Positions 25,780 through 34,808 are shown, counted from the stretch's first letter. The stretch: 64,000 bases of DNA from Nocardioides immobilis (GCF_003515065.1 NZ_QXGH01000018.1:62001-126000), one strand, 5' to 3'. Notes: generated by a model from the sequence alone, not told the origin. Made by a program: numbers and translations.

Positions 25780-27453
25780 ATGACCGTCGAATCCAAACCC
25801 GATCCTGCGGCGGTCGCTGGCGGTGAGGTCGTCGGGATACCGAGCATGGGGCAAGCAACCCGAGCCTTGGCGCGGGTGCTGCTGATCCCTCGTCCCGCCT
25901 TGAAAGCCGAAGTGAAGCGGGTGCCGTCGGATTTGCTCCGCGTCCTGGCCGGTCGCTCCACGATCACGCCGGGCAAGGATCGACGGTTCGCAGACCCGGC
26001 GTGGAGCGAGAACCCGATCTTCCGCCGGCTGGCGCAGGCGTACCTGGCCGGCCAGGACTCCGTACGACGCCTCCTCGACGACCTCGACATCTCGGGCGAA
26101 GACCCGCGCAGCGTGGAGCGCGCCCGGTTGGCCGCTGAGCTGCTCCTCGCCGCGCTCGCGCCGACCAACCTCATCTTCACGAACCCCGCGGGCCTCAAGC
26201 GCGCCTTCGACACCGGCGGCGGGAGCGTCGTCAAGGGAGCAGCCAACTTCGCCCACGACGTACGCCACAACAAGGGGCTTCCCACCACGGTCGACAGGGA
26301 GCCCTTCGAAGTGGGCCGAGACGTTGCTGTGTCCCCCGGCGCCGTCATCGACCGCGACGACATCGCCGAGGTCCTGCAGTACACGACCACGACCGCGACC
26401 GTGCACGCACGTCCCCTGCTGATCGTCCCGCCGCCGATCGGGCGGTTCTACTTCCTCGACCTGCGCCCCGGGCGCAGCTTCGTGGAGTACGCCACCAGCC
26501 AGGGCTTCCAGGTGTTCTTGATGTCGTGGCGCAACCCCGGACCGTCGCAGGGCGACTGGGGTCTCGACGACTACGCCGCACGGGTCTCCTCCGCGATCGA
26601 CACCGTGCTCGAGGTCACCGGTCAGCCCGATGCCAACCTCATCGGCTTCTGCGCGGGCGGCATCGTTGCCACCACGCTGCTCAACCACATGGCCGCCACC
26701 GGCGACGAACGGGTGCACTCGGTGTCCTACGGCGTCACCCTCCTCGACTTCGAGCTGCGCGCTCCGCTGGCCGCCTTCCAGAGCCGCGGCCTGCTCGGCC
26801 TCGCACGTCGCCGATCAGCCCGCACCGGGGTCATCACCAGCCAGCAGATGGGCGCCGCCTTCACGCTCATGCGCCCCAACGACCTGATCTTCAACTACGT
26901 CGTGAACAACTACGTGCTCGGCAACAAGCCACCCGCGTTCGACATCCTTGCCTGGAACGCCGACGGCACCAACCTCCCCGCCAGGCTGCACGGCCAGTTC
27001 CTCGACATCTTCCGGGACAACTCGCTGGTCACCGGCGCCGGGCTCTCCGTCCTGGGCACACCCATCGACCTCACGCGGGTCAAGGTCCCCTTCTTCGTCA
27101 CCGGCGCGCTCACCGACCACCTCACACCGTGGAAGGGCTGCTACCGCACCACCCAGATGCTGGGCGGCGAGCCGACGTTCGTGCTGAGCTACTCCGGCCA
27201 TATCGCGAGCCTGGTCAACCCCCCGGGCAACCCCAAGGCGCACTACTGGACCAACGACACGGCACCGGCCGACCCTGAGGAGTGGCGCGCGAACGCCGAG
27301 CGTCACTCAGGGAGCTGGTGGGAGGCGTGGGCAAACTGGTTCGAGCAGCACGCGGGCGACCGGGCGCCTGCCCCTGCCTCCCTCGGCTCGAAGCTCAACC
27401 CGCCGCTGGAGCCGGCTCCCGGACGCTACGTGCGCGCCCGCCCGGCGAGCTGA
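25780..27453 (+). CDS. phaC: Polyhydroxyalkanoate synthase
   Basis: 557 residues, class I/II length. Lipase-like box GFCAGG with the catalytic Cys at about 291, Asp in GALTDHLTPW, and His in SGHIASLVNPPGN. Also present are the PRPALKAEVKRV N-terminal region and the WWEAWANWF C-terminus usual in PhaC. It polymerises (R)-3-hydroxyacyl-CoA into storage granules. No phaA/phaB genes are adjacent, so monomers may come from beta-oxidation, for example through the MaoC hydratase elsewhere in the window. GTG at 25777 and ATG at 25780 are adjacent start candidates after GGGAAAGGA. Confidence 0.92.
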   Translation: MTVESKPDPAAVAGGEVVGIPSMGQATRALARVLLIPRPALKAEVKRVPSDLLRVLAGRSTITPGKDRRFADPAWSENPIFRRLAQAYLAGQDSVRRLLDDLDISGEDPRSVERARLAAELLLAALAPTNLIFTNPAGLKRAFDTGGGSVVKGAANFAHDVRHNKGLPTTVDREPFEVGRDVAVSPGAVIDRDDIAEVLQYTTTTATVHARPLLIVPPPIGRFYFLDLRPGRSFVEYATSQGFQVFLMSWRNPGPSQGDWGLDDYAARVSSAIDTVLEVTGQPDANLIGFCAGGIVATTLLNHMAATGDERVHSVSYGVTLLDFELRAPLAAFQSRGLLGLARRRSARTGVITSQQMGAAFTLMRPNDLIFNYVVNNYVLGNKPPAFDILAWNADGTNLPARLHGQFLDIFRDNSLVTGAGLSVLGTPIDLTRVKVPFFVTGALTDHLTPWKGCYRTTQMLGGEPTFVLSYSGHIASLVNPPGNPKAHYWTNDTAPADPEEWRANAERHSGSWWEAWANWFEQHAGDRAPAPASLGSKLNPPLEPAPGRYVRARPAS

Positions 27454-27493
27454 GGGGCGCCCCTGACGACCGGCGCCCACCCTCATCCCAACG

Positions 27494-27530
27494 CAGGAGG
27501 CCGGCCCCGACCTGCGGGACCGGCCTCCTG
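27494..27530. terminator. Bidirectional hairpin terminator after phaC
   Basis: A perfect 11-base stem (CAGGAGGCCGG with CCGGCCTCCTG) with a 15-base loop, located between the convergent phaC and binding-protein genes. Confidence 0.75.
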
Positions 27531-27547
27531 TGCTGCTCGTGGGAGCG

Positions 27548-28705
27548 TCAGTCGCTCAAGCCCCACTGCTCGTAGAACTTGGCCTTCATCTCGTCCGTCT
27601 CCCAGCGCCCGTCGTCGTTGAGGTACTCGCCGGCGTTCTGCTGCATGATCGGCGCGCCCGGGAGGTTGCTGTAGTCCGGCACCTCCTGGTCGTTGAAGAC
27701 CCGGGCAAGGGCGTCGACGATGGCGTACCCCTTGAATATCGGCGATTCGATGACACTGCCGGCGAGCAGGGGAGCGTGCTCGCCCGACTCGATCTGCTGG
27801 CCGATCTCCGCGTCGCCGAAGGTCACGTGGATCCGGAAGTCGTCGCGGCCTGCCTGTTCGGCCGTGTTGATCAGCGACGTTGCGGCCGGGTTGAAGGGAG
27901 CGATGACCGCATCGAGCTCGCCCTCGGGGTACTCACGCAGCATGTTGACGTAAGCCGGAACCGTGGGCTTGCCGAGATCCGAGACCGAGAAGACGATGGT
28001 CTCGACCTTGCAGTCCGGGCACTGCTCCTCGATCAGCCTGATCTGCTCCGAGGTGTTGGCCTCGACGGTGTTGTTCTCGAACCTGACCACCACGATGGTC
28101 GCATCATCCTTGTTGAGGTCGGCCAGGATCACCGGGATCTGGGGCGTCACCAGCGACTCAGCGGTCTCACCGATCAGGGTTACGCCCTCTGTCGGCTGCG
28201 TCGGCTGACAGAAGCTGCACACGATGGGGATCCCCGCCTCCTGAGCCGACTTGACGGCAGCGGGCACGGTCTCCGGGGGGATCGAGTACAAGATGATCCC
28301 GTCTACCCCCCGCAGCACAGCCTGCTCGATCAGCGTCCCCTGCAGGCTCGGGGTGAACTCGCCGTCGTACGGCCCGTCCACCGTCCACCCGGCGTCCTCG
28401 ATGATCTTGACCTGATCCGCCTGCACCTCGGCAGTGCCGCCGGCGGCGACGCCACTCGTGATGAAGCTGACGGTGTGTTCGCCGATCTCCGTCGGAGTCG
28501 TCGGATAGGGCAGCTCGACCTTCTCGCTCAACAGCTCATCCAGAGCGTCCTGGTCGGCGGTCCCTCCGCTGCTGTCGGACCCTCCTTCGGACGAACCGCA
28601 GGCGGCGAGGACGAGCGCCGCAACCACCGCACCTACCGCGCCCAACGACTTCGACCTGCTGCCCGACCTCAACCGGCTCGGCCTGGATGCCTGGTACCGC
28701 TTCAT
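27548..28705 (-). CDS. ABC-type substrate-binding lipoprotein, orphan (paralogue 1)
   Basis: 385 residues. Basic N-terminus, hydrophobic stretch and lipobox LAAC with the lipidated Cys at about 36 mark an exported lipoprotein. The mature part is a periplasmic-binding fold of the sugar-type (class B) family. It has two conserved CxxC pairs (CSFCQP at about 162 and QCPDC at about 224), also present in the paralogue at 43044, suggesting structural disulfides or a metal. No permease or ATPase gene lies nearby. Start ATG at 28705 fits the signal peptide. A candidate operator at 28762 sits between it and the epoxide hydrolase gene. Ligand unknown; uptake or sensing of the regulon's inducer is inferred. 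Confidence 0.82.
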   Translation of the reverse strand: MKRYQASRPSRLRSGSRSKSLGAVGAVVAALVLAACGSSEGGSDSSGGTADQDALDELLSEKVELPYPTTPTEIGEHTVSFITSGVAAGGTAEVQADQVKIIEDAGWTVDGPYDGEFTPSLQGTLIEQAVLRGVDGIILYSIPPETVPAAVKSAQEAGIPIVCSFCQPTQPTEGVTLIGETAESLVTPQIPVILADLNKDDATIVVVRFENNTVEANTSEQIRLIEEQCPDCKVETIVFSVSDLGKPTVPAYVNMLREYPEGELDAVIAPFNPAATSLINTAEQAGRDDFRIHVTFGDAEIGQQIESGEHAPLLAGSVIESPIFKGYAIVDALARVFNDQEVPDYSNLPGAPIMQQNAGEYLNDDGRWETDEMKAKFYEQWGLSD

Positions 28706-28761
28706 CTCGTTCCACCGTTCGCGTGTGTGACGTGAAATACGTTCATTGTGTCGACCATTGT

Positions 28762-28777
28762 GCATCTTGTTTGGCAC
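28762..28777. promoter_or_regulatory. GCAT-N8-GCAC element in the divergent binding-protein/epoxide-hydrolase promoter
   Basis: Same spacing as the other sites. The stretch TTTGGCAC is also found at the equivalent place in front of the paralogous binding protein (44320-44327), so the element is conserved between the two copies. Confidence 0.5.
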
Positions 28778-28820
28778 AACAACAAGCGTAAGTCAGATGG
28801 ATCCCTTAGGCTCCGTCAGC

Positions 28821-29990
28821 ATGACGGTGCAGCCCTTCTCGATTCAGGTCCCCGATGCGACGCTGGACGACTTGGACGCCAGACTCTCCCGCGTCCGGTG
28901 GCCGCGTGACATGGAGAACGACGACTGGCGCTACGGCACCCCCAGGAGCTTCTTGGAGGAGCTCGTCGAGTACTGGCGTCATGAGTATTCGTGGAGAGCT
29001 CAAGAGGCGAAGATGAACGCCTACGACCACTTCCAGGTGAAGATCGACTCCGCCCCGATCCACTTCCTCCACAAGCGGGGCAAGGGCCCGAACCCCACCC
29101 CCCTGATCCTCAGTCACGGATGGCCCTGGACCTTCTGGGACTTCGAAGGCGTCATCGAACCGTTGACCGATCCTGTCGCATTCGGCGGGAGCGAGTCCGA
29201 CTCCTTCGACATCGTCATCCCCTCCTTGCCAGGCTTCGGATTCTCGACCCCCCTGGAGACCACCGGCATCAACTTCGAGCGCACAGCCGACCTCTGGGCC
29301 ACGCTCATGACGGATGTCTTGGGCTACGAGCAGTTCGGAGCGCACGGCGGCGACTGGGGACAGCTCGTGACGGCGCAGCTGGGGCACAAGTACGCGCAGC
29401 GGATGATCGGCATCCACATGTCAGGCGCGATGCCGCTCGACATGATGAGCGGCCTGCCCGGTGACGACGCCTACGCCGAGGATGAGGCCGAGCTCCTCGC
29501 TCACTCGAAGAAGCGGATGCTCCACGGGTTGAGTCACGCGGCAGTACAAGCCGTCGAGCCGCAGACCCTGGCCTACGGCATGCACGACTCCCCCGTCGCC
29601 CTGTTGGCGTGGTTGGTCAACCGGCGCTACTGGTGGAGCAACTGCGAAGGCGACATCGAGTCTCGTTTCTCCAAGGACGACCTCATCACGAACGCGATGC
29701 TGTACTGGGTGGGCGAGAGCTTCGTCACGACCGCGCGGTACTACTGGGAAGCGGCCCACCATCCGTGGCAGCCGGCGCACGACGGGACACCCCTGGTCGC
29801 CGCACCGACGGCGGTCGTGCTGGCACCCGACGACGTGCTGTACATGCCGCGGAAGTGGATGGAGGAGACCTTCAACCTGCAGCGGCTCACGTTCCTGAAG
29901 TCCGGGGGGCACTTCACGGCGCAAGAGGAGCCGCAGGCGGTGGTCGCCGACATCCGCACGTTCTTCGGGAGTCTCGGGTTCCAGCCGTAG
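28821..29990 (+). CDS. Epoxide hydrolase (EHN-type alpha/beta hydrolase)
   Basis: 389 residues with the N-terminal EHN domain (PFSIQVPDATLDDLDARL, WRYGTPRSFLEELVEYWR). HGWPWTF (about 99) is the oxyanion motif, GGDWG holds the nucleophile Asp at about 178, and the C-terminal SGGHFTAQEEP supplies the His. The fold opens epoxides to diols through an alkyl-enzyme ester. Start ATG at 28821 fits the domain; an in-frame ATG at 28797 is possible. Divergent from the binding lipoprotein and followed by the broken SnoaL gene. Together with the halohydrin-dehalogenase-like SDR at 34042 it suggests epoxide intermediates in the pathway. Confidence 0.88.
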   Translation: MTVQPFSIQVPDATLDDLDARLSRVRWPRDMENDDWRYGTPRSFLEELVEYWRHEYSWRAQEAKMNAYDHFQVKIDSAPIHFLHKRGKGPNPTPLILSHGWPWTFWDFEGVIEPLTDPVAFGGSESDSFDIVIPSLPGFGFSTPLETTGINFERTADLWATLMTDVLGYEQFGAHGGDWGQLVTAQLGHKYAQRMIGIHMSGAMPLDMMSGLPGDDAYAEDEAELLAHSKKRMLHGLSHAAVQAVEPQTLAYGMHDSPVALLAWLVNRRYWWSNCEGDIESRFSKDDLITNAMLYWVGESFVTTARYYWEAAHHPWQPAHDGTPLVAAPTAVVLAPDDVLYMPRKWMEETFNLQRLTFLKSGGHFTAQEEPQAVVADIRTFFGSLGFQP

Positions 29991-30041
29991 CCGACGCGCT
30001 GCAATCACGCGACCTGCCACACACGAGAACGACATCGACCG

Positions 30042-30445
30042 ATGACCGAGCCGAGCACGAACAAAGAGGTAGTCCACGAGTACCTTGCGCGCATCTCCGG
30101 CAGGACCCGGCGGTGTACGACCTCTACGCCGACGACGCCGTGCTCATCCTGCCCTCAGGGGAGCGGTTCCAGGGCAGGGACAACATCCGAGAGCTCATCG
30201 AGACGCGCTTCGAGCACACTCCGCACCTCAAGCCGCCGAAGGTCGAGCGGATGCTGTCCCAAGGATCGACGGTGTTCGTGGCCATGGAGTCGACGTTCGA
30301 GGGCGGTGTGATCAGAACTGTCGACGTGATCGAGATGAGGGACGGCAAGATGGCGTGGCGCTCCCTCTACCTACAGGACGTGCCGGGCGCTCCCTCCGCC
30401 GACGTGTCCGCGGCCATGAAGAAGACCCCACGGGAGGGCAAGTAG
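30042..30445 (+). pseudogene. SnoaL-like gene with a one-base deletion
   Basis: The ATG at 30042 opens MTEPSTNKEVVHEYLARI. At about 30098-30101 the frame is lost. The remaining protein (QDPAVYDLYADDAVLILPSG through VDVIEMRDGKMAWRSLYLQ) continues in another frame to the stop at 30443-30445. Aligning it with the intact 113-residue paralogue at 18711 (FDRIFRRDPSVYDLYAEDA) shows that one missing base restores a single SnoaL_2 protein with a slightly longer tail. It may be a true pseudogene or a sequencing error. It follows the epoxide hydrolase by 51 bases, the position of an operon partner. Confidence 0.7.
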
Positions 30446-30463
30446 CGGTCAGACGCGCTACTT
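30440..30463. terminator. Compact bidirectional hairpin containing both stop codons
   Basis: AAGTAGCG pairs perfectly with CGCTACTT around an eight-base loop. The left arm contains the TAG of the SnoaL-like gene and the right arm the TAG of the convergent SDR gene. Confidence 0.5.
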
Positions 30464-31294
30464 GACGAGGACGCCGGGGTCGACGGGCAGAGCGACCCCG
30501 GTGATGTACCTGGCCTCGTCCGAGGCCAGCCAGACCACCGCGTTGCTCACGTCGACGACCTCCAGCCACGGGATCGGCAGCGCGTTCATGGACTGGGCGC
30601 GCTCCGCGAACTCCTCCATGGTGGGGGCGGGGCTCTCCGGGACGAAGTTCTTCATGATCGCCTCGTTCATGATCATGTCGGTGCCGACAGCAGCGGGGTT
30701 CACGCTGTTCACACGGATCCCGGACGGCCCGAGCTCGGCCGCCATCGTCTTCATCAGACCCACCACTCCGAGCTTGGCGGCGTTGTACTGCCCGATCCCT
30801 ATCGGGGGACGCAGGGCCGCCGCCGAGCTCGTCATGATGATCGACTTGTTGGCCATCTGCGAACGCAGCAGCGCAGGCACAGCAGCCCTCACCGTGTTGA
30901 ACACCCCCGTGAGGTTGATGTCGACCACCAGACTCCAGGCCTCGTCGTCCAGCTCGTGCGTGGGCTGCCCGGAGAGGTTGATCCCGGCGTTCGCCACCAC
31001 GATCTCGAGATGGCCGAACTCCTCCTCGGCCAGGGCGACCGCTTCAGCCATCGCCGACGGATCACGCACGTCGGCGGCCATCGCCACCGCGCGCCGCCCG
31101 GTCGCCTCCACCAGCTTCGCGGTCTCGTCCAGCTCGGCTCGGGTGCCGGTCGGGTAGGGCACGCGAGGCAGCTGGGCACAGACGTCGACGATCACGACGT
31201 CGGCACCTTCCTGTGCAAGCCGGACCGCGTGAGACCTACCCTGACCGTGGGCCGCCCCGGTGATCAGGGCGACCTTTCCTTCAAATCCAGACAT
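30458..31294 (-). CDS. Mycofactocin-type SDR family oxidoreductase (paralogue 2)
   Basis: 278 residues. TGAAHGQGRSHAVRLAQEG N-terminus, subfamily insertion (YPTGTRAELDETAKLVEATG), ANAG, SSAAAL and YNAAK motifs. Closely related to the enzyme at 17448, including the PMIMNEA/DMIMNEAIMKNFVPESP stretch near the substrate site, so both may act on similar alcohols. ATG at 31294 is preferred because AGAAGG lies at the right distance; an upstream ATG at 31306 abuts it. Downstream of the two carboxymuconolactone-decarboxylase-like genes on the same strand. Confidence 0.87.
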   Translation of the reverse strand: MSGFEGKVALITGAAHGQGRSHAVRLAQEGADVVIVDVCAQLPRVPYPTGTRAELDETAKLVEATGRRAVAMAADVRDPSAMAEAVALAEEEFGHLEIVVANAGINLSGQPTHELDDEAWSLVVDINLTGVFNTVRAAVPALLRSQMANKSIIMTSSAAALRPPIGIGQYNAAKLGVVGLMKTMAAELGPSGIRVNSVNPAAVGTDMIMNEAIMKNFVPESPAPTMEEFAERAQSMNALPIPWLEVVDVSNAVVWLASDEARYITGVALPVDPGVLVK

Positions 31295-31403
31295 GGTCCA
31301 TTCCATCCTTCTTGTGTGGTCGGCGATCTCAGCCGTCCGCAGGAGGCTCGCACGTCGCGTATGACGCAGGCCGGCGAGAGCGGTCGGGGCAGGCGTTCGT
31401 GAG

Positions 31404-31931
31404 TCAGGCGAGAATGTGCTGGGCGCCGGTTTCGTCGAAGTACATGGCGCTGCCGTTGGGCTCGTCGAGCTCCAGAGCCACCCCGATCTTCGCAGCGCTC
31501 CACTTCATGCTGTCGAGGAGCAGCGAGAGGATCTGGCTCGCGTCGAAGTGCTCGTAGGCGCGCGCCCGGAACCCCTGGTCCGCGGCGGCCGACGGGTTGT
31601 TCAGGAACGCGTCGACGATCCGCAAGGCGGCCTTCTGCTCCTCAGGAAGATCCGCGGACTCGTACGCGTCGATGGCCGCCGACACCTCCTGGGAGATCGG
31701 AAGGCCGTTGTCGTCCACCCAGCGCTGCGACTTGCACAGGTCGCACCCGTTGACCCGGGCGCAGCGAAGCCGGACGACCTCTCGCGTCTCGCGGTCGAAG
31801 TAGTGCAGACCCATGGCGAAGACAGAGAACTCACTAAAGAGAACTTCGCCCAGCTCGGGACTGTACGCAGCGAACAGATCCGTCACCGGCTCGATTTTGG
31901 CAACCGGCGGCACCAGTCGGTGTTGCTTCAC
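31404..31931 (-). CDS. Carboxymuconolactone decarboxylase-like (AhpD-type) protein with CxxC
   Basis: 175 residues of the CMD/AhpD helical fold. CARVNGCDLCKSQRW at about 61 contains the CxxC pair and downstream polar residues of AhpD-like reductases. GTG at 31931 overlaps the stop of the preceding gene (GTGA), so the two related proteins are translationally coupled and may form a complex. The family covers peroxidase partners and lactone decarboxylases; which applies is not clear. Confidence 0.75.
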   Translation of the reverse strand: MKQHRLVPPVAKIEPVTDLFAAYSPELGEVLFSEFSVFAMGLHYFDRETREVVRLRCARVNGCDLCKSQRWVDDNGLPISQEVSAAIDAYESADLPEEQKAALRIVDAFLNNPSAAADQGFRARAYEHFDASQILSLLLDSMKWSAAKIGVALELDEPNGSAMYFDETGAQHILA

Positions 31932-32407
31932 TTCTCTACCTCCACTACGAGAGCCGACGCCATGATGCGGAGCCGGATGCACTGGTCGAAGACCGACAGG
32001 GCTGCAACGGTGTTGAAGGTGGCCGCATCGCCGACCGCGGTCTTCAGCGCCTCGATGTCGGCGGCTTCGACCAGGGTCACGTCCATCACCATCTGCTCGG
32101 CGAGCTGCAGGCTCGCGCGGTCGGCGGCGTCATAGAGCTCGTGAGTGGGCCAGTCCGACACCGCGGCGAGCTTGGCCTCCTCCATCCCGATCCGCCGGCC
32201 GTAGGTGAGGCCGGCGTCGATCGCCGACTGGTCCTGCAGCAACATCGCCATCCGAATCCAGCACACCACCAGTCGCCGAGAGTCGGTACTGCCCCAGGCG
32301 GTGTTGAGCAACTTCTCGACGTGGTCCGCAGCGCCATCCTGAACCGCCAGCAGGTCGGCGAAGCCGAGACTGCGGGTCATGTCCTCGATCGGTTCGGTTA
32401 ACAGCAC
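31928..32407 (-). CDS. Carboxymuconolactone decarboxylase-like protein without CxxC
   Basis: 159 residues, helical, with the DWPTHELYDAADRASLQLAEQMVMDVTLV segment pattern typical of CMD-family proteins (here split: DWPTHELYD at about 86, then LAEQMVMD). The family's CxxC is replaced (VVCWIRMAMLL), so if the partner at 31404 is redox-active this subunit is not. It is the first gene of the unit. A weak GTAT-N8-GAAT match to the recurrent operator lies upstream at 32490-32505. Confidence 0.6.
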   Translation of the reverse strand: MLLTEPIEDMTRSLGFADLLAVQDGAADHVEKLLNTAWGSTDSRRLVVCWIRMAMLLQDQSAIDAGLTYGRRIGMEEAKLAAVSDWPTHELYDAADRASLQLAEQMVMDVTLVEAADIEALKTAVGDAATFNTVAALSVFDQCIRLRIMASALVVEVEK

Positions 32408-32574
32408 GAATGCCTCTCCTCTGATGTACCGGAATGGGGTCTTCGCTCGAGCCTACGACGGCCGAGCATCCCAAATGGTTTTAATTACTGTATGCACGAA
32501 GGAATCACCGGTCAACCGTCGCCTGGACTGAATCGGCCAGCGCATGGTGGCGTCAGCGGCGGTGCCGCCAGACG

Positions 32575-32901
32575 TCAGGCGATGTAGTCGGCCAGCTCGT
32601 TGAGGATCGCGGCCTTGGGGCGGGCGCCGACGATGGTCTTGGCGAGCTCGCCGTTCTGGTAGATGTGCATCGTCGGGATGCCGGTGACGCGGTAGGAGGC
32701 CGGGGTGACCGGGTTCTCGTCGACGTTCATCTTCAGGATCGTGATCTTGTCGCCGTGAGCGGCGTGGATCTCGTCGAGGATCGGGGCGACCTGGCGGCAG
32801 GGCCCGCACCACTCGGCCCAGAAGTCCACCAGGACCGGCTTGTCGGACTTGAGGACCTGCGCGTCGAAATCGGCGTCGGTCACGGCGGGGATGTTGCCCA
32901 C
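32575..32901 (-). CDS. trxA: Thioredoxin
   Basis: 108 residues, canonical length. DFWAEWCGPCRQVAP (about 26) contains the redox WCGPC motif, and the cis-proline loop GIPTMHIYQNG is intact. Cytoplasmic disulfide reductant recycled by the thioredoxin reductase encoded 59 bases upstream. A housekeeping pair found here between catabolic genes, not in the usual actinobacterial location near the replication origin. Confidence 0.95.
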   Translation of the reverse strand: MGNIPAVTDADFDAQVLKSDKPVLVDFWAEWCGPCRQVAPILDEIHAAHGDKITILKMNVDENPVTPASYRVTGIPTMHIYQNGELAKTIVGARPKAAILNELADYIA

Positions 32902-32960
32902 GGTTCTTCCCTTCGGTGGATCAGCGGGGGGTCTTGAGGTTCTGGCGAGACGGTTCCGGC

Positions 32961-33986
32961 TCAGGCCTGTGCGGCGCTGGCGGCGACCTCGGCCTCGGTG
33001 GCCTCGACCGAGCCGGCCGACGACGCGGCGTGGTCGAGCATCGCGATGTAGCGCTCGGCGTCGAGCGCGGCCGCACAGCCGGTGCCGGCGGCGGTGACCG
33101 CCTGCCGGTAGTGGTGGTCCACCAGGTCGCCGGCCGCGAAGACCCCGGACAGGTTGGTCGCCGTGCTCGGGTGCTTGACGAGGACGTAGCCGTTGTCGTC
33201 GAGGTCGACCTGGCCCTTCAACAGCTCCGAGCGCGGCTCGTGCCCGATCGCGATGAAGAGGCCGGTCGCGGCCAGGTCGCGGGTCTCGCCGGTGACGGTG
33301 TCACGCAGGGTGATCGACTCCAGCGACTCCGAGCCGTTGATCGAGGCGACGTCGGCGTTCCAGATGATCTCGAGCTTCGGGTCCGCGAAGGCGCGCTCCT
33401 GCATGATCTTCGACGCGCGAAGGGTGTCGCGGCGGTGGATCAGCGAGACCTTCGAGCCGAACCGGGTCAGGAACGTGGCCTCCTCGACCGCGGAGTCCCC
33501 GCCGCCGATGACCGCGATGTGCTGCTCGCGGAAGAAGAACCCGTCGCAGGTCGCGCAGTACGACACACCACGCCCGGCAAGCGTGTCCTCCTGGGGCAGC
33601 CCGAGCTTGCGGTAGCCCGATCCGGTCGCCAGGATCACCGACCGCGCGGTGTAGGTGTCGGTGGCCGTCCGGACGATCTTGACGTCGCCGGTGAGGTCGA
33701 CCTCCACGACGTCGTCAGCGATGAGCTCGGCGCCGAACCGCTCGGCCTGCGCCTTCATCTCGTCCATCAGCGCGGGACCCTGGATGCCGTCGCGGAAGCC
33801 CGGGAAGTTCTCGACCTCGGTGGTGTTCATGAGAGCGCCACCGGCGGTCACCGACCCCTCGAACACCAAGGGCGCCAGCTGGGCGCGGGCCGCGTAGACG
33901 GCGGCGGTGTAACCGGCCGGCCCGGAACCGATCACGATGACGTTGCGCGGCTCAGCGGATCCGTTCGTCGGCGGAGCGTGGGTCAT
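32961..33986 (-). CDS. trxB: Thioredoxin reductase
   Basis: 341 residues. FAD motif [16 protein letters not shown] (about 21), redox CATCD (about 150), NADPH motif [13 protein letters not shown] (about 165) and the C-terminal [27 protein letters not shown] segment (here read in two parts). Reduces thioredoxin with NADPH. Extends about 20 residues beyond the fold at the C-terminus with an Ala-rich tail. Operon with trxA. Confidence 0.95.
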   Translation of the reverse strand: MTHAPPTNGSAEPRNVIVIGSGPAGYTAAVYAARAQLAPLVFEGSVTAGGALMNTTEVENFPGFRDGIQGPALMDEMKAQAERFGAELIADDVVEVDLTGDVKIVRTATDTYTARSVILATGSGYRKLGLPQEDTLAGRGVSYCATCDGFFFREQHIAVIGGGDSAVEEATFLTRFGSKVSLIHRRDTLRASKIMQERAFADPKLEIIWNADVASINGSESLESITLRDTVTGETRDLAATGLFIAIGHEPRSELLKGQVDLDDNGYVLVKHPSTATNLSGVFAAGDLVDHHYRQAVTAAGTGCAAALDAERYIAMLDHAASSAGSVEATEAEVAASAAQA

Positions 33987-34041
33987 GGTGACGGCCTCAC
34001 AGGGTAGGTAGCGACGAGAGACAGCGATCCATCCGGTGAGC

Positions 34042-34794
34042 TCATGCCCATCCGCCAGCAAACGGAACGAAGTGGCCAGTCACGAAGGTGGACTTACCGT
34101 CCAGGAAAGACATCGCGAGGTGAGCGAGCTCGTCCATCTGAGCCAGCCTGCCCATCGGCACCTCGGCCTCCATCCGGGCGCGATCACCGTTGAACGACGC
34201 AAGATTCTCCGGCCCGTCCAACCACATCGGCCCGATGGAGTTCACTTGCACGCCTTTGTCCACCACCTCGGCGGCCACGTTGCGCATGAGCATGGTCCCC
34301 GCGGCCCGAGCCGTCGAATACAACGACGACCCCGGCACCGGCCTCGCGCCGAAGGCACTCGTGGAGATCAGAATCTGGCCGCTACCCTGCTTGAGCATCA
34401 CCGGGAGGATCTCCTGCAAGAAGTTGTAGGGCGCCTCGACGCATTCGGCGAGATGGACGCGCAGGTCCTCGATGGAGGATTCCACGAACGGGGCGAACGT
34501 GTTGACGCCCGATCCGCATTTCGCCGGCCGCATGCCGCCTCCGAACATCGCGGTCGCATCCACGCGACCAAACCGCTCGAGCGCGGCGCCGACGAGTCGT
34601 GGCGACGCGTCGGGATCGGAGAGGTCGGCGACATTCTGAACGGCCTCCACCGCAGCCCCCAGCGACTCCAGCTCGTCGACCAGTCCCGGAGCGGGGTCAC
34701 CTACGACCAGGTCGTGCTCTCGCGCCAGGGCACGCGTCAAGGACGGGCCGACGTATCCGCCGGTGTAGTTCACAATCGCCACTCGTCTCGTCAT
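34042..34794 (-). CDS. Halohydrin dehalogenase-like SDR (Ser-Tyr-Arg triad)
   Basis: 250 residues, SDR fold but without the nucleotide-binding TGxxxGxG motif. Instead N9-x4-Y14-x-G16 (NYTGGYVG) occupies that place, close to the T-x4-[FY]-x-G halide/epoxide-binding motif of halohydrin dehalogenases. The catalytic residues are S146, Y159 and R163, fitting S-x12-Y-x3-R with Arg in place of the SDR Lys. SAFG before the Tyr and IGPMWL after it also resemble HheC (SATPFG, IGPNYL). Such enzymes convert vicinal haloalcohols to epoxides, or open epoxides with small anions. Start ATG at 34794, with a candidate operator right upstream (34809). A degenerate reductase is the alternative reading. Confidence 0.72.
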   Translation of the reverse strand: MTRRVAIVNYTGGYVGPSLTRALAREHDLVVGDPAPGLVDELESLGAAVEAVQNVADLSDPDASPRLVGAALERFGRVDATAMFGGGMRPAKCGSGVNTFAPFVESSIEDLRVHLAECVEAPYNFLQEILPVMLKQGSGQILISTSAFGARPVPGSSLYSTARAAGTMLMRNVAAEVVDKGVQVNSIGPMWLDGPENLASFNGDRARMEAEVPMGRLAQMDELAHLAMSFLDGKSTFVTGHFVPFAGGWA

Positions 34795-34808
34795 GTGCAT
34801 ATCGAACT

